Below, piece after piece: positions 18,186 to 26,676 of a stretch of DNA of 50,469 nt. Location: contig CAMDPK010000031.1 of the NCBI GenBank assembly GCA_945904015.1, forward strand, positions 1 to 50,469. The letters run 5' to 3'. Under the pieces are notes generated by a model. That model was not told the origin of the DNA and searched no databases. It was given only the letters and a program-made list of their open reading frames with translations. The number at the start of each line of letters is the position of its first letter. Position 1 is the first letter of the stretch. Position numbers and translations under genes: made by a program. This DNA is from Candidatus Kuenenia stuttgartensis (GTDB lineage Bacteria; Planctomycetota; Planctomycetia; Planctomycetales; Planctomycetaceae).

Positions 18186-19421
18186 ATGCCCGAACAAATC
18201 ATTCACACGCACGAATTGCCTAACGGCTTGACGGTCGTGATCGAGCCGATGTCCGACGTGCAATCGGCGGCGTTTTGCTTTCTGATTCCGGGCGGCAGTG
18301 CGTTCGATCCTGCCAACCACGGCGGCACTGCGGCCGTTCTGACCGACTGGATCACACGCGGAGCCGGAGACCTCGATAGCCGCGAGTTGTCGAATGCCCT
18401 CGACAACCTGGGTGTGCAGCGAAACGAGAGCACCGGCCTGAACCATCTTGCGTTCACGGCCGCGACGCTGGGCGCGAACGTACCCGCCGCGCTGTTGCTG
18501 TATGCCGACATCATCCGCCGGCCGCAACTTCCCGACGAAGAATTCGAAGGCGCGATCGCTGGAATCGAACAGTCACTGCGAGCGATCGAAGACGAGCCGC
18601 AACGCAAGTTGATGATCGAACTCCGTCGCCGCTGCTACGACGCTCCGTGGGGGTTGCCGACAGAAGGAACCCTCGAAGAAATCGCGCGCATCACGGCGAA
18701 GTCAGTGCGAGCACATTACGACCGCTGCCTGCGTCCGAACGGTGCAATCCTGGGCATCGCCGGCTGTGTCGAGATTCAAGAGATGCTCGCTTTGGTGAGC
18801 GAAGCCTTCGGCGATTGGGCGACCAAGCCCGATTCCGCGATGGTCACTGGCCCGCGCGGTGAACGAGTCGGACACATTGATCACGACTCGACGCAGACGC
18901 ACATCGGCATCGCGTATGACGCAATCGAATACGCTCACCCCGATTACTACAAGGCGTGGGCCGCGGTTGGAATTCTCAGCGGCGGCATGAGCGCGCGGCT
19001 CTTCACCGAAGTTCGCGAGCGTCGTGGCTTGTGTTATTCGGTCAGTGCCTCACTCAACAGCTTGAAGCACGAAGGGCGAGTCCTGTGCTACGCTGGCACG
19101 ACCGTCGAGCGTGCTCAAGAGACCTTCGACGTGACGCTGCACGAACTGCAACGGCTCGGCGACGGGATCGAGTCGCACGAACTGGAACGCTGCAAAGCTC
19201 GCGCGAAGAGTTCGCTGATCATGCAGCAGGAATCGACGACCAGCCGCGCGACATCCATTGCTCGCGATTGGCATTTTCTGAAACGTGTCCAGACTCTCGA
19301 CGACATCCGCCGCGACATCGATGAATTGACTGTGCCCGGAGTGCTGGATTACGTCCATCAACATCCGGCGCGAGACTTCACGGTCCTGACAATCGGCCCG
19401 AATGCACTGAAAGTTCCGTAA
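18186..19421 (+). CDS. M16 peptidase-like protein, non-catalytic subunit
   Basis: 411 aa with the two-domain M16B layout (LPNGLTVVIEPMSDVQSAAFCFLIPGGSAFDP at the start). The zinc motif HxxEH is absent: the aligned stretch GGTAAVLTDWITRGA has Ala50, Thr53 and Asp54 where the two His and Glu should be. It does keep the second-domain motif SARLFTEVRERRGLCYSVSA, with Arg277 and Tyr284 in the positions used to hold the substrate C-terminus. This is the profile of the non-catalytic half of a heterodimeric M16 enzyme. The catalytic partner is the next gene, 78 bases downstream. Confidence 0.9.
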   Translation: MPEQIIHTHELPNGLTVVIEPMSDVQSAAFCFLIPGGSAFDPANHGGTAAVLTDWITRGAGDLDSRELSNALDNLGVQRNESTGLNHLAFTAATLGANVPAALLLYADIIRRPQLPDEEFEGAIAGIEQSLRAIEDEPQRKLMIELRRRCYDAPWGLPTEGTLEEIARITAKSVRAHYDRCLRPNGAILGIAGCVEIQEMLALVSEAFGDWATKPDSAMVTGPRGERVGHIDHDSTQTHIGIAYDAIEYAHPDYYKAWAAVGILSGGMSARLFTEVRERRGLCYSVSASLNSLKHEGRVLCYAGTTVERAQETFDVTLHELQRLGDGIESHELERCKARAKSSLIMQQESTTSRATSIARDWHFLKRVQTLDDIRRDIDELTVPGVLDYVHQHPARDFTVLTIGPNALKVP

Positions 19422-19487
19422 GTCAGCCTTCCCAGGCTGACTCGAATGTCCATCAACTTCCCATGAAGTCAGGCTGGGAAGCCTGAC
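19422..19487. repeat. Intercistronic inverted repeat (GTCAGGCTGGGAAGCCTGAC)
   Basis: The arms 19422-19441 and 19468-19487 are complementary with two mismatches, and each arm is itself palindromic (GTCAGCC...GGCTGAC). The left arm begins directly after the stop of the first M16 gene and the right arm ends 12 bases before the start of the second. It could stabilise or attenuate the shared message. Confidence 0.85.
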
Positions 19488-19499
19488 CTATGAGATGCC

Positions 19500-20729
19500 A
19501 TGAAATTCCATCAAACGAAACTCGCGAACGGCTTGGCGGTCATTGCCGAGTTGAATCCGGCGGTGCATTCGGTCGCGTTGGGCTTCTTCGTCCGGACTGG
19601 TTCGCGTGACGAAACGGCCGCCGTGTCAGGCGTCAGTCATTTTCTGGAACACATGGTTTTCAAGGGCAGCGAGAAGTACTCAGCCGACGACGTCAATCGC
19701 ATCTTTGACGAGGTCGGAGCCAAGTACAACGCGGCCACGGCCGAGGAAGGAACGTTGTTCTACGGAGCGGTCTTGCCCGAATACTTGCCGCAAGCGTTCG
19801 AGCTGTTCGCGAACATCCTGCGACCCGCGCTGCGGCAAGAAGATTTCGACATGGAGAAAAACGTCATCCTGGAAGAGATCGGGATGTACGATGACCAGCC
19901 GAGCTTTACGGCCTACGAGAATCTGATGCAGACGCACTTCGCGGGGCACCCGCTGGGGCAAAGCGTGCTCGGCACGAAGGAGAGCATCACCGCTCTGACC
20001 TGCGAGCAAATGCGAGGGTATCACCGCGACCGCTACCTTGCTGGCAATGTCACGCTGGCAGTTGCCGGCAACACGGATTGGGCACAAATTCTCGCGCTGG
20101 CTGAGCAGCATTGCGCGAACTGGCCGGTGGGAACCTGCGGCCGAGCGACCCACGAAGCGAAGCCGCCCGGCGGATTGAAAGTCATCACGCGGCCGAAGAG
20201 CCAGCAAGAGCACATCATGCAGATGACTCCCGCCCCATCGGCTCAGAACCGCCTGCGATTCGCCGCCGAGATTCTGTCGGTGATTGTGGGCGATCACAGC
20301 GGCAGCCGGTTGTTTTGGGAACTGGTCGATCCCGGCCTCGCCGAAGCTGCCGACCTCGACTTCAACGAGTACGACGGCAGCGGCAGCTACATGACCTACC
20401 TGTCGAGCGAACCGGAAGCGATCGCCGACAACCTCGCCCGTATTCAGGCGATCTTTGCGGAAGTCAACCAGCACGGCATTCGCGAAGACGAACTCGAACA
20501 AGCCAAGAACAAAGTGGCGTCGCGCGTGGTGCTGCGGAGCGAACGTCCGACTGGCCGGCTCTCGTCGCTGGGCGGCAATTGGATCTACCGCGAGGAATAC
20601 CGATCGGTCGACGACGACCTCGCAGAACTGCGCGGGATCACGTCACGAGACGTCCGCGAGTTGTTGGACATCTACCCGCTGGGAGCCACGACTACGGTCG
20701 CCGTCGGGCCGATGGAGTCGCTGGCGTAG
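19500..20729 (+). CDS. M16 family zinc peptidase, catalytic subunit
   Basis: 409 aa. [14 protein letters not shown] carries the inverted zinc motif HxxEH (His47, Glu50, His51), with the third ligand in [12 protein letters not shown] (Glu125/126), about 75 residues on. [33 protein letters not shown] is the usual strand-helix that follows. In the second domain the segment [20 protein letters not shown] lacks the RExxGLxY motif, which is present in the neighbouring non-catalytic subunit. The pair should work as a heterodimer, probably a peptidase of short or unfolded peptides. No signal peptide is visible, so a cytoplasmic site is likely. Confidence 0.93.
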   Translation: MKFHQTKLANGLAVIAELNPAVHSVALGFFVRTGSRDETAAVSGVSHFLEHMVFKGSEKYSADDVNRIFDEVGAKYNAATAEEGTLFYGAVLPEYLPQAFELFANILRPALRQEDFDMEKNVILEEIGMYDDQPSFTAYENLMQTHFAGHPLGQSVLGTKESITALTCEQMRGYHRDRYLAGNVTLAVAGNTDWAQILALAEQHCANWPVGTCGRATHEAKPPGGLKVITRPKSQQEHIMQMTPAPSAQNRLRFAAEILSVIVGDHSGSRLFWELVDPGLAEAADLDFNEYDGSGSYMTYLSSEPEAIADNLARIQAIFAEVNQHGIREDELEQAKNKVASRVVLRSERPTGRLSSLGGNWIYREEYRSVDDDLAELRGITSRDVRELLDIYPLGATTTVAVGPMESLA

Positions 20730-20795
20730 ACCGAACGCCCACGTCCGATTCATTCGCTGGTCGAAAAGTGACCGGACGTAGGCGTCCGGTCTACG
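20725..20795. repeat. Intergenic inverted repeat (GTAGACCGGACGCCTACGTC-type)
   Basis: The arms 20725-20747 and 20773-20795 pair with two mismatches in 23 bp. The left arm contains the TAG stop of the catalytic M16 gene, and the element ends 8 bases before the convergent stop of the BamA-like gene. It is placed as a two-way terminator. Confidence 0.87.
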
Positions 20796-20803
20796 ATTCG
20801 GGG

Positions 20804-23638
20804 CTACCGTGTCAGGCCCATCGTGAATTGGAAGACCTGCGTCAGGTCGTCCTTCTCTTTCATGAGCGGGAATCCAAAATCGAGCGCGATTGGAGCCGGG
20901 CCCATCATCGGCACCGTGACTCGCATGCCGAAACCCACCGTCAACCGCAGGTTGGTCAGCTTCGCAGTGGTGTCTTGAATTGTGCCGAAGTCTGAGAACG
21001 CGACCGCTCCGAGAGTTCCGTCGGCCGTGATCGGGACAAGGTATTCCGCGCCGCCGAGGAAGCTGAACTGTCCACCGATGCGAGCACTATTTGCGATCGG
21101 GCTGATGCCGCGGTACGAGAAGCCTCGCACGGATTGGAAACCACCCGCGAAATACCGTTCGTAAATTGGAGTGTCGGCACCGGTCCACGCGGCTTGCAGG
21201 CCCAACGACAGAATGTGACCGCCGTCACCATCGGGTCGCTCCAAGAAGTAGAAGTATTGGTGCCCCTCCGCATCAACTCGCGAATAGTTAAATTCGCCGA
21301 AGGCTTGTTCGAATCCGCTCGTGACGTAATGCCCGTGACGCGGCTGAAACGGTGAATCACGAGTGTCGTGCGCGATCGCGAGCCGACCCGTTGAAAGAAA
21401 CGAATTCCCCAACGACTCCTGTAATATCGGGGCGATGTTACCGCCCGAATCTTTCGTCGGATTCGAGAGATGTACCGATTCCATGCGAAGCGAACCGATC
21501 AATGACCAGGCCGCGTCCAGTTGTCGACCAACGGTGACTCGGCCGCCCATGCGTTGTTCAGTCCAATCGCGATAGAAGCGATTGAAATAGAAGCCGCTGA
21601 CGCCGACGCTGTAGGGACTGTCATTGAAATACGGATCGGTCCAACTCACGAGATAACGGCTGACGACGTTGCCGGGAACAGCCTCGATGCGGAATTGCTC
21701 GCCGTGGCCACGCAGTTTCCGAAATGCTCGTCCGGAATAGATGTCCTCCGCGCTGCGCGGGAAGTTCATGATGTCGAAGTTGTTTTCTTCGAGAACGATG
21801 GACCCGACGACTCCCGAATTGCTGTTTACGCCAACGCCAAACGACAGCCGGCCGGTTTGCGCGGTCGTCGCGTCCACGCCTAAATCAATCTGTCCAGGAG
21901 GCAAATCGGGCACCGCCAAGGGATCCGTCGCATCACCTCCGAACGGATACTGTGGCGTGGGAACTTGAGCCATCAAAACCGACGAGCCGAAGTCCGGAGA
22001 ATCGGCGTCCGAGGAATCTGGGCTTTGGCCACGAATCGAAGCTTTGGTGCCAAAGATCAGCGAGTCCGATTTCAGACGCTCCATGCTGACAATCACGGGA
22101 TCGGGAGTTTGCCCGCGAATGATGCTCGCTTGCGAGATTTGCTGCTGATTGGGATTCGGCTTATCGGGCACTTTCGAGATTTGAATGCGAGGAGCATCGG
22201 CACCACTAGGCGTAAAGATTTGGCCGCCGATCCGCCGCTCGCTTTGCCGAATTTTCTTGGGGTCCGCGAGATCACCGGGATGCAGCATCATGCGATTGAG
22301 GACGACCGACAGCTTGGTGTGCGGTTGATCTTCGTGAATGCGGACATCGACGTGGCGGATCGTGTAAACGCGGTCTTCGTTGACATGATAAACTAGGTCC
22401 ATGGCCCCCGGCTCTTCCAGGAATCGAGGCACAGGCTCCACGTTTGCAAACGTGCGCCCCAAATGACCGTAGCGCTCCTTGATTCCATCCACATCCTTGC
22501 TCATGTATCGCGAGTTGTAGAACTCACCCGAACGCAGTTTCAGTTCGTTGGCTAACTCGTCGTTCGTAAAGATCTTGTTCCCCTCGATGACAAGATCGCG
22601 AATCTTGAATCGCGGCCCCTCTTTGATGCGATACGTGATGATCGCGTGAGCGGACTTGAAGCTCAGCGGATTCCACGGGCTTTCGTCGATGGCGACTTCC
22701 TTTTCGATGTCGACGTCGAAGTAACCCAGACTGTGGTAATACTGCTTGAGAGCCGCGACATCGTCTGGCAACTGCTCCGGCTTGTACTTGCCCAAAAACG
22801 CCAGTCCGAGAGGGGCCGGCTTCAACGAGAGCTTCTGTTTCAAGACGCCGTAGGAAAACGAGTCGTTGCCGTCGAATTTCACCGAGCCGACGATCACCTT
22901 CGGACCTTCATCAATCACAAAGATCACTTGCCGATCTTCGCGGCGATTGCCTTTTTCGAGCGTGACTTTCGTGTACGGGAAACCTTTTGATTTGTACTGC
23001 TCTTCAATCCGCTTCGTCGCCTCGCGATTCAAACTGACCTCAAATGGACTGCCCGCCTTGAGGCCGGTCAACTTCTCGAGGTAGCCCGTTTTCATCCGTT
23101 CGTTGCCACGAAACTCGACCTTCTCGACGATCGGCCGCTCGATCACGCGAAACACAAGCAACAAGCCCGTGTCGCTCCGTCGATAACGCGGTTCGATACT
23201 GAAAAACCAGCGCGTGCTGTACAGGGCTCGCACGTCTTCGCGAATCTGAGACTCCGCCGGAGGCCGACCGACCGCCGAACGCACCAACTTGCGAATCGCC
23301 GTCGTTTCGATCGTGTCGTTGCCTTCAATCACGATGTCGGTAATTGGATCCGTCAACGCCTCTGAACCTTCTCCACTCAGATTCAAGCCTTCGTCGAGAT
23401 CACCAGGAATGCGTTCCTCGTCGGGCGTCGGCTCATCGTTGACGCGGCGCACACGCCGAGCCGATTCTTTCGAAGCGGGCTCATCGAACGCAGGTGATTG
23501 GCCGCGAATCATGGGCAACGACTGGCAACCGGCCAGTACGCTCAACCACATCGCCAAACCAAACAGCGACAAGCGTTCCCAGTGGGTCACGCGACCCACA
23601 CGCTCGCCACAAAAGGTGCCTTCCTTGACACCGCTCAT
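20804..23638 (-). CDS. bamA: BamA-like Omp85 outer-membrane assembly protein with lipobox
   Basis: 944 aa. Residues 23-38 (LSLFGLAMWLSVLAGC) end in a lipobox (LAGC), so the mature N-terminus may be a lipidated Cys38. About five POTRA repeats lie at roughly 98-485 (VIEGNDTIETTAIRKLV, VEFRGNERMKTGYLEKL, VKFDGNDSFSYGVLKQKL, VIEGNKIFTNDELANEL, YTIRHVDVRIHEDQPHTKLSVVL). A proline- and Asp-rich insert at about 490-590 precedes a C-terminal beta-barrel with the L6 motif VRGF at 837-840. The sequence IRGQ(S/T)P occurs three times, at 44-49, 507-512 and 535-540. BamA inserts barrel proteins into the outer membrane. A lipid anchor on it is unusual, but the domain order is otherwise standard. Confidence 0.93.
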   Translation of the reverse strand: MSGVKEGTFCGERVGRVTHWERLSLFGLAMWLSVLAGCQSLPMIRGQSPAFDEPASKESARRVRRVNDEPTPDEERIPGDLDEGLNLSGEGSEALTDPITDIVIEGNDTIETTAIRKLVRSAVGRPPAESQIREDVRALYSTRWFFSIEPRYRRSDTGLLLVFRVIERPIVEKVEFRGNERMKTGYLEKLTGLKAGSPFEVSLNREATKRIEEQYKSKGFPYTKVTLEKGNRREDRQVIFVIDEGPKVIVGSVKFDGNDSFSYGVLKQKLSLKPAPLGLAFLGKYKPEQLPDDVAALKQYYHSLGYFDVDIEKEVAIDESPWNPLSFKSAHAIITYRIKEGPRFKIRDLVIEGNKIFTNDELANELKLRSGEFYNSRYMSKDVDGIKERYGHLGRTFANVEPVPRFLEEPGAMDLVYHVNEDRVYTIRHVDVRIHEDQPHTKLSVVLNRMMLHPGDLADPKKIRQSERRIGGQIFTPSGADAPRIQISKVPDKPNPNQQQISQASIIRGQTPDPVIVSMERLKSDSLIFGTKASIRGQSPDSSDADSPDFGSSVLMAQVPTPQYPFGGDATDPLAVPDLPPGQIDLGVDATTAQTGRLSFGVGVNSNSGVVGSIVLEENNFDIMNFPRSAEDIYSGRAFRKLRGHGEQFRIEAVPGNVVSRYLVSWTDPYFNDSPYSVGVSGFYFNRFYRDWTEQRMGGRVTVGRQLDAAWSLIGSLRMESVHLSNPTKDSGGNIAPILQESLGNSFLSTGRLAIAHDTRDSPFQPRHGHYVTSGFEQAFGEFNYSRVDAEGHQYFYFLERPDGDGGHILSLGLQAAWTGADTPIYERYFAGGFQSVRGFSYRGISPIANSARIGGQFSFLGGAEYLVPITADGTLGAVAFSDFGTIQDTTAKLTNLRLTVGFGMRVTVPMMGPAPIALDFGFPLMKEKDDLTQVFQFTMGLTR

Positions 23639-23697
23639 GAGGTGGTTTTTCCGGCTGGAGAGTCAAAGTTCGGAAGGAAACGCAGAGAAGAGGCAGA

Positions 23698-23716
23698 TTC
23701 CTCTTCTGAAGAGGAA
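23698..23716. promoter_or_regulatory. 19-bp palindrome upstream of the BamA-like gene
   Basis: TTCCTCTTCTGAAGAGGAA has perfect 9-bp arms around a single central base. It lies 60-78 bases upstream of the BamA-like start. The loop is too short for an RNA hairpin, so a dimeric DNA-binding protein is the more natural reader. No regulator is known. Confidence 0.45.
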
Positions 23717-23761
23717 GGGGATGTATCGCAAATCGGATTTCGAGAGCAATATGTGTTTTCG

Positions 23762-23815
23762 TAGCGCACGCGGCTCGCGTGCGTCGACCTCTCGGCACGC
23801 GAGCCGCGTGCTCCA
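23762..23815. repeat. Intergenic inverted repeat, family C (GCACGCGGCTCGCGTGC)
   Basis: The arms 23766-23782 and 23795-23811 are perfect 17-bp complements, and each arm is nearly self-complementary. The flanks read GTAG on the left and CCAC on the right. The element lies just after the response regulator stop (minus strand) and upstream of the BamA-like gene. The same family recurs at 35991. Confidence 0.87.
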
Positions 23816-23821
23816 CAATCG

Positions 23822-24340
23822 TTACTTAAACAGGCCCAGCGACCCGCCTGATGACAGCGCCCCATCCGGTGGCGTTGCAGCCACCTCGTCAACGTGCGGC
23901 AGGATGACCTCGGACAGCCAATACTGCTTCAGCTCTTTGACCAGCCACAAGAATTTTTCGAGGTCCACCGGCTTCGTGAGATACGCGGCCACATCAAAGT
24001 GCTCGACGTCGGCACGATCCGCCGGATCAATTGAGGCCGTCAGCACGACGACCGGAATGTCTCGCAGTGTGGCGTCATCTTTCACCGCCGCCAACACGTC
24101 TTTGCCGCTGATCCCCGGCAAACCCAAGTCGAGCAAAATCAAATCGGGACGCGGAGCACGAGCATACTTGCCGGTATGACGCACGAACTCCAGAGCATCC
24201 TCGCCGGTCTTCACCCAAGTCATGTGATGCGCGATGTGCCCCTTGAGCAGCGCTCCCATCGTCAATTTTGCGGCCGTGAGGCTGTCCTCGACCATCAAGA
24301 CTTCCATCGGCCGACCGACGGTCTGACTATCGCTGTTCAT
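23822..24340 (-). CDS. Single-domain response regulator
   Basis: 172 aa. AAGGAAG five bases upstream fixes the start; the frame stays open for 67 more codons upstream without a signal. It is a CheY-like receiver only: VLMVEDSLTAAKLTMGAL with acidic residues Glu18/Asp19, the phospho-acceptor Asp71 in DLILLDLGLPG, VVLTAS with the switch Thr, and LTKPVDLEKF with the conserved Lys. The sequence resembles the Rcp1-like receivers that serve phytochrome-type or hybrid kinases. A C-terminal tail of about 30 residues (LPHVDEVAATPPDGALSSGG) is probably disordered. No output domain is present, so it acts by protein contact. A cognate kinase is not adjacent. Confidence 0.92.
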   Translation of the reverse strand: MNSDSQTVGRPMEVLMVEDSLTAAKLTMGALLKGHIAHHMTWVKTGEDALEFVRHTGKYARAPRPDLILLDLGLPGISGKDVLAAVKDDATLRDIPVVVLTASIDPADRADVEHFDVAAYLTKPVDLEKFLWLVKELKQYWLSEVILPHVDEVAATPPDGALSSGGSLGLFK

Positions 24341-24385
24341 GGCAACTTCCTTTCTGACGATGTCAGCGTGCAGTCTACGACAGGG

Positions 24386-24413
24386 AACTCGAATTCCGAA
24401 ACTCGAATTCCGA
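24386..24413. repeat. Two tandem 14-bp repeats between divergent genes
   Basis: AACTCGAATTCCGA occurs twice head to tail with no gap. The site is 46-73 bases upstream of the response regulator start and 85-112 bases upstream of the enolase-superfamily start. Each unit has a partly palindromic core (TCGAATTCCGA). It could be an operator pair or a short duplicated filler. Confidence 0.6.
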
Positions 24414-24497
24414 ATATCCACGGCTTGCTTGACGGCCGCGCGAGTGGCCGAAAAGCTGTCACGCATAGTTCCGACGCCCAACACCGAGACATCCACA

Positions 24498-25619
24498 ATG
24501 AAAATCACGCACATCGAAGTCATCCCGCTCACTGGTGCCACCGTCGATGGCGGTTGGCCTCAAGGCCATGAGCCGCAAGAGAACTTGCACACGTTCGTCG
24601 AGGTGCGGACGGACGAGGGCTTGTCGGGCTGGGGGAGTTGCTTCACGTCGGGCAAGCTGGTTGAAGGGGCCGTCGAGTTGTTGTGGCCGTTGCTCAAAGG
24701 TGAATCGGCGGTCGAGCCGGAGCGAGTCAGCGAGAAGCTGCGGCAGTCGTCGTTCTGGCAGGGTCGAGGCGGTTCGGTCGAGCACGCGATCAGTGGGATC
24801 GACATCGCGTTGTGGGATTTGTTCGGCAAGGTGTGTGGGCAGCCGGTGTCGCGGTTGCTTGGCGGCAATTACCGTCAGCGGATCAAGCCGTACGGCTCGA
24901 TCCTGTTCGACGAGCCGGACGCATTACGAGCAACTCTGGAATCAACGGTCGAGCGCGGGTTCAGGGCGATCAAGATGGGTTGGCGACCGTTCGGGCGGCG
25001 CGATCGGAAGTTCGACGAGTTGCTGGTCGGAACCGCTCGCGAGACCGTCGGTCCCGGAGTCGATTTGATGGTCGATGCCGGAGGTAGCGAACAGTTCTGG
25101 CCGCACGGCGTGAATTGGGCACGCGAGACGGCGTTCATGCTCGCCGAGTACGGCATCGTCTGGTTCGAGGAAGCTCTGCCGCCGGATGACATCGAAGGAT
25201 ACATCGAACTGACTCGCGTCTCGCCGGTGCCGATCGCGACGGGCGAGGTGCTGACTCGTCGCCAATCGTTCCGGCCGTGGTTGGAACGCCGCGCTGTGGA
25301 CATCATTCAGCCGGACTGTACGAAGAACGGTGGCCTCTCCGAATCTCGACGCATCGCGTGGATGGCCTACGACCACAACATCCAAATGGTCTCGCACGGC
25401 TGGAATACCGCGCTCGGTTTGGCGGCCGACTTGCAGCTCGCGGCGGCGATGCCGATCGCTCGATACGTCGAGTACCTCACACCGTGCGCGTACATCGACT
25501 CGCTGACCACCGAGCCGTTCCGCATCGACGCCGAAGGCTTTTTGGAGATCCCGACAAAGCCGGGACTAGGCGTCGAGATCGACCGCGAGAAGCTCAAGCA
25601 CTTCGACGCTCGACGGTAG
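24498..25619 (+). CDS. Mandelate racemase/muconate-lactonizing (enolase superfamily) enzyme
   Basis: 373 aa from MKITHIEVIPLTGA, the family N-terminus. The capping domain is followed by a TIM barrel. It has GFRAIKMGW (a single Lys where many members have KxK), metal ligands in LMVDAGG (Asp), VWFEEALPPDD (Glu) and IATGEVLTRR (Glu), then IIQPDCTKNGGLSE and MVSHGWNTALGLAADL, whose His is the usual catalytic base of the mandelate-racemase subgroup. Members abstract the proton alpha to a carboxylate, mostly as sugar-acid dehydratases or epimerases. I cannot name the substrate. It is transcribed away from the response regulator and ends inside a hairpin arm. Confidence 0.9.
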   Translation: MKITHIEVIPLTGATVDGGWPQGHEPQENLHTFVEVRTDEGLSGWGSCFTSGKLVEGAVELLWPLLKGESAVEPERVSEKLRQSSFWQGRGGSVEHAISGIDIALWDLFGKVCGQPVSRLLGGNYRQRIKPYGSILFDEPDALRATLESTVERGFRAIKMGWRPFGRRDRKFDELLVGTARETVGPGVDLMVDAGGSEQFWPHGVNWARETAFMLAEYGIVWFEEALPPDDIEGYIELTRVSPVPIATGEVLTRRQSFRPWLERRAVDIIQPDCTKNGGLSESRRIAWMAYDHNIQMVSHGWNTALGLAADLQLAAAMPIARYVEYLTPCAYIDSLTTEPFRIDAEGFLEIPTKPGLGVEIDREKLKHFDARR

Positions 25620-25680
25620 CCACGTTCGCCAGAACGTGGGTCTTTCGCGAATCCGCCCACGTTCTGGCGAACGTGGCTAC
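25616..25680. repeat. Intergenic inverted repeat (GTAGCCACGTTCGCCAGAAC)
   Basis: The arms 25616-25640 and 25656-25680 are perfect over 25 bp, one of the longest stems in the window. It runs GTAG...CTAC. The left arm includes the TAG stop of the enolase-superfamily gene. It probably separates that gene from the PhoB-like regulator on the same strand. Confidence 0.9.
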
Positions 25681-25814
25681 GATTGCTCCGCCACTTCCCG
25701 GCTCAGAAATTAACCGAATCTTCATCAGTCTCGACGCGACAGCTTCTTTGCAACCCGCGATAACTCGCCGCCAAACGAAGAGGGAAGATTTCTCCGTGGG
25801 TTCGGAGGCGGTTG

Positions 25815-26501
25815 ATGTCGAAGTCGAAGATTCTGATTATCGAAGACGAACGCTCGCTGAGCGAAATTCTGAGCTACAACCTCACCAACGAAGGCTTTGA
25901 GGTGCTCACCGCCAGCGACGGCACTGACGGATTGCGGCGTGCTCAAAACGCTCTGCCGGATTTGATCGTGCTGGACTTGATGCTGCCGGGAATCGACGGT
26001 CTACAAATCTGCCGACAGCTTCGTAGCGACTCCAAGACTCAAGGCATCCGCATCCTGATGCTCACCGCCAAGGCGGAGGAAGTCGATGAGATCGTCGGCT
26101 TCAACATGGGGGCGGATGATTACGTCGCCAAGCCATTCAAGATCAAGCCGCTCATCAGCCGGATCAAGGCGCTGTTGCGGCGGCCGTCCGCAGAGCAATC
26201 GTCTTCCGAGGTCATCTCGGTGTCCGGCATCGAAGTCGATCGCACGCACCACACGGCGAAGCTCGATGGCGAAGAGATGCAGCTCACGCCGACCGAGTTC
26301 AAAATGCTCTGGACGATGATGCGCCGCCCCGGTCGGCCGTACTCGCGGAATGAACTGCTCGACAACGCCCGCGGCGAGGACGCGAACGCTCTCGAACGGA
26401 CCATCGACGTGCATGTCCGCTCGCTGCGGCAGAAGCTCGGCGACAAGGGCAACTTGGTCGAGACGGTTCGCGGCATCGGCTATCGCTTCAAGGCGGAGTA
26501 G
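25815..26501 (+). CDS. OmpR/PhoB-type response regulator
   Basis: 228 aa. GGAGG six bases upstream of the ATG sets the start; a TTG just before it is in frame. The receiver has ILIIEDE (acidic pocket), Asp54 in LIVLDLMLPG, ILMLTAKAEE and YVAKPFKIKPL. The C-terminal winged helix has QLTPTEFKMLWTMMRRPGRPYSRNELLD, ALERTIDVHVRSLRQKLG and ETVRGIGYRF. It is a transcription factor activated by a histidine kinase. The usual phoR-like kinase does not follow; the next gene is an amino-acid permease. The family includes PhoB, but no phosphate genes are near, so the regulon is unknown. Confidence 0.94.
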   Translation: MSKSKILIIEDERSLSEILSYNLTNEGFEVLTASDGTDGLRRAQNALPDLIVLDLMLPGIDGLQICRQLRSDSKTQGIRILMLTAKAEEVDEIVGFNMGADDYVAKPFKIKPLISRIKALLRRPSAEQSSSEVISVSGIEVDRTHHTAKLDGEEMQLTPTEFKMLWTMMRRPGRPYSRNELLDNARGEDANALERTIDVHVRSLRQKLGDKGNLVETVRGIGYRFKAE

Positions 26502-26504
26502 CCT

Positions 26505-26615
26505 CGTGGGGTAGGTTTTCAACCTGCCAGGCCGCGAATTCTCAATTCGCCGCGGTGCCGTTCTCTTCAACTCTCGGCCGATTGATGTCCGGGCAGGTTG
26601 AAAACCTGCCCCACG
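26505..26615. repeat. Intergenic inverted repeat, family B
   Basis: The arms 26505-26528 and 26592-26615 pair with one mismatch in 24 bp and carry the family core GGCAGGTTTTCAACCTGCC. Inside lies a shorter stem, GCGAATT at 26533 with AATTCGC at 26543. The element starts 4 bases after the response regulator stop and ends about 60 bases before the permease start. Confidence 0.88.
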
Positions 26616-26676
26616 TCAATACGCTACCCGCCTCACGCAACTCGGCGTTGAGTACTTCCCATCGGAGGCGGGCAGC

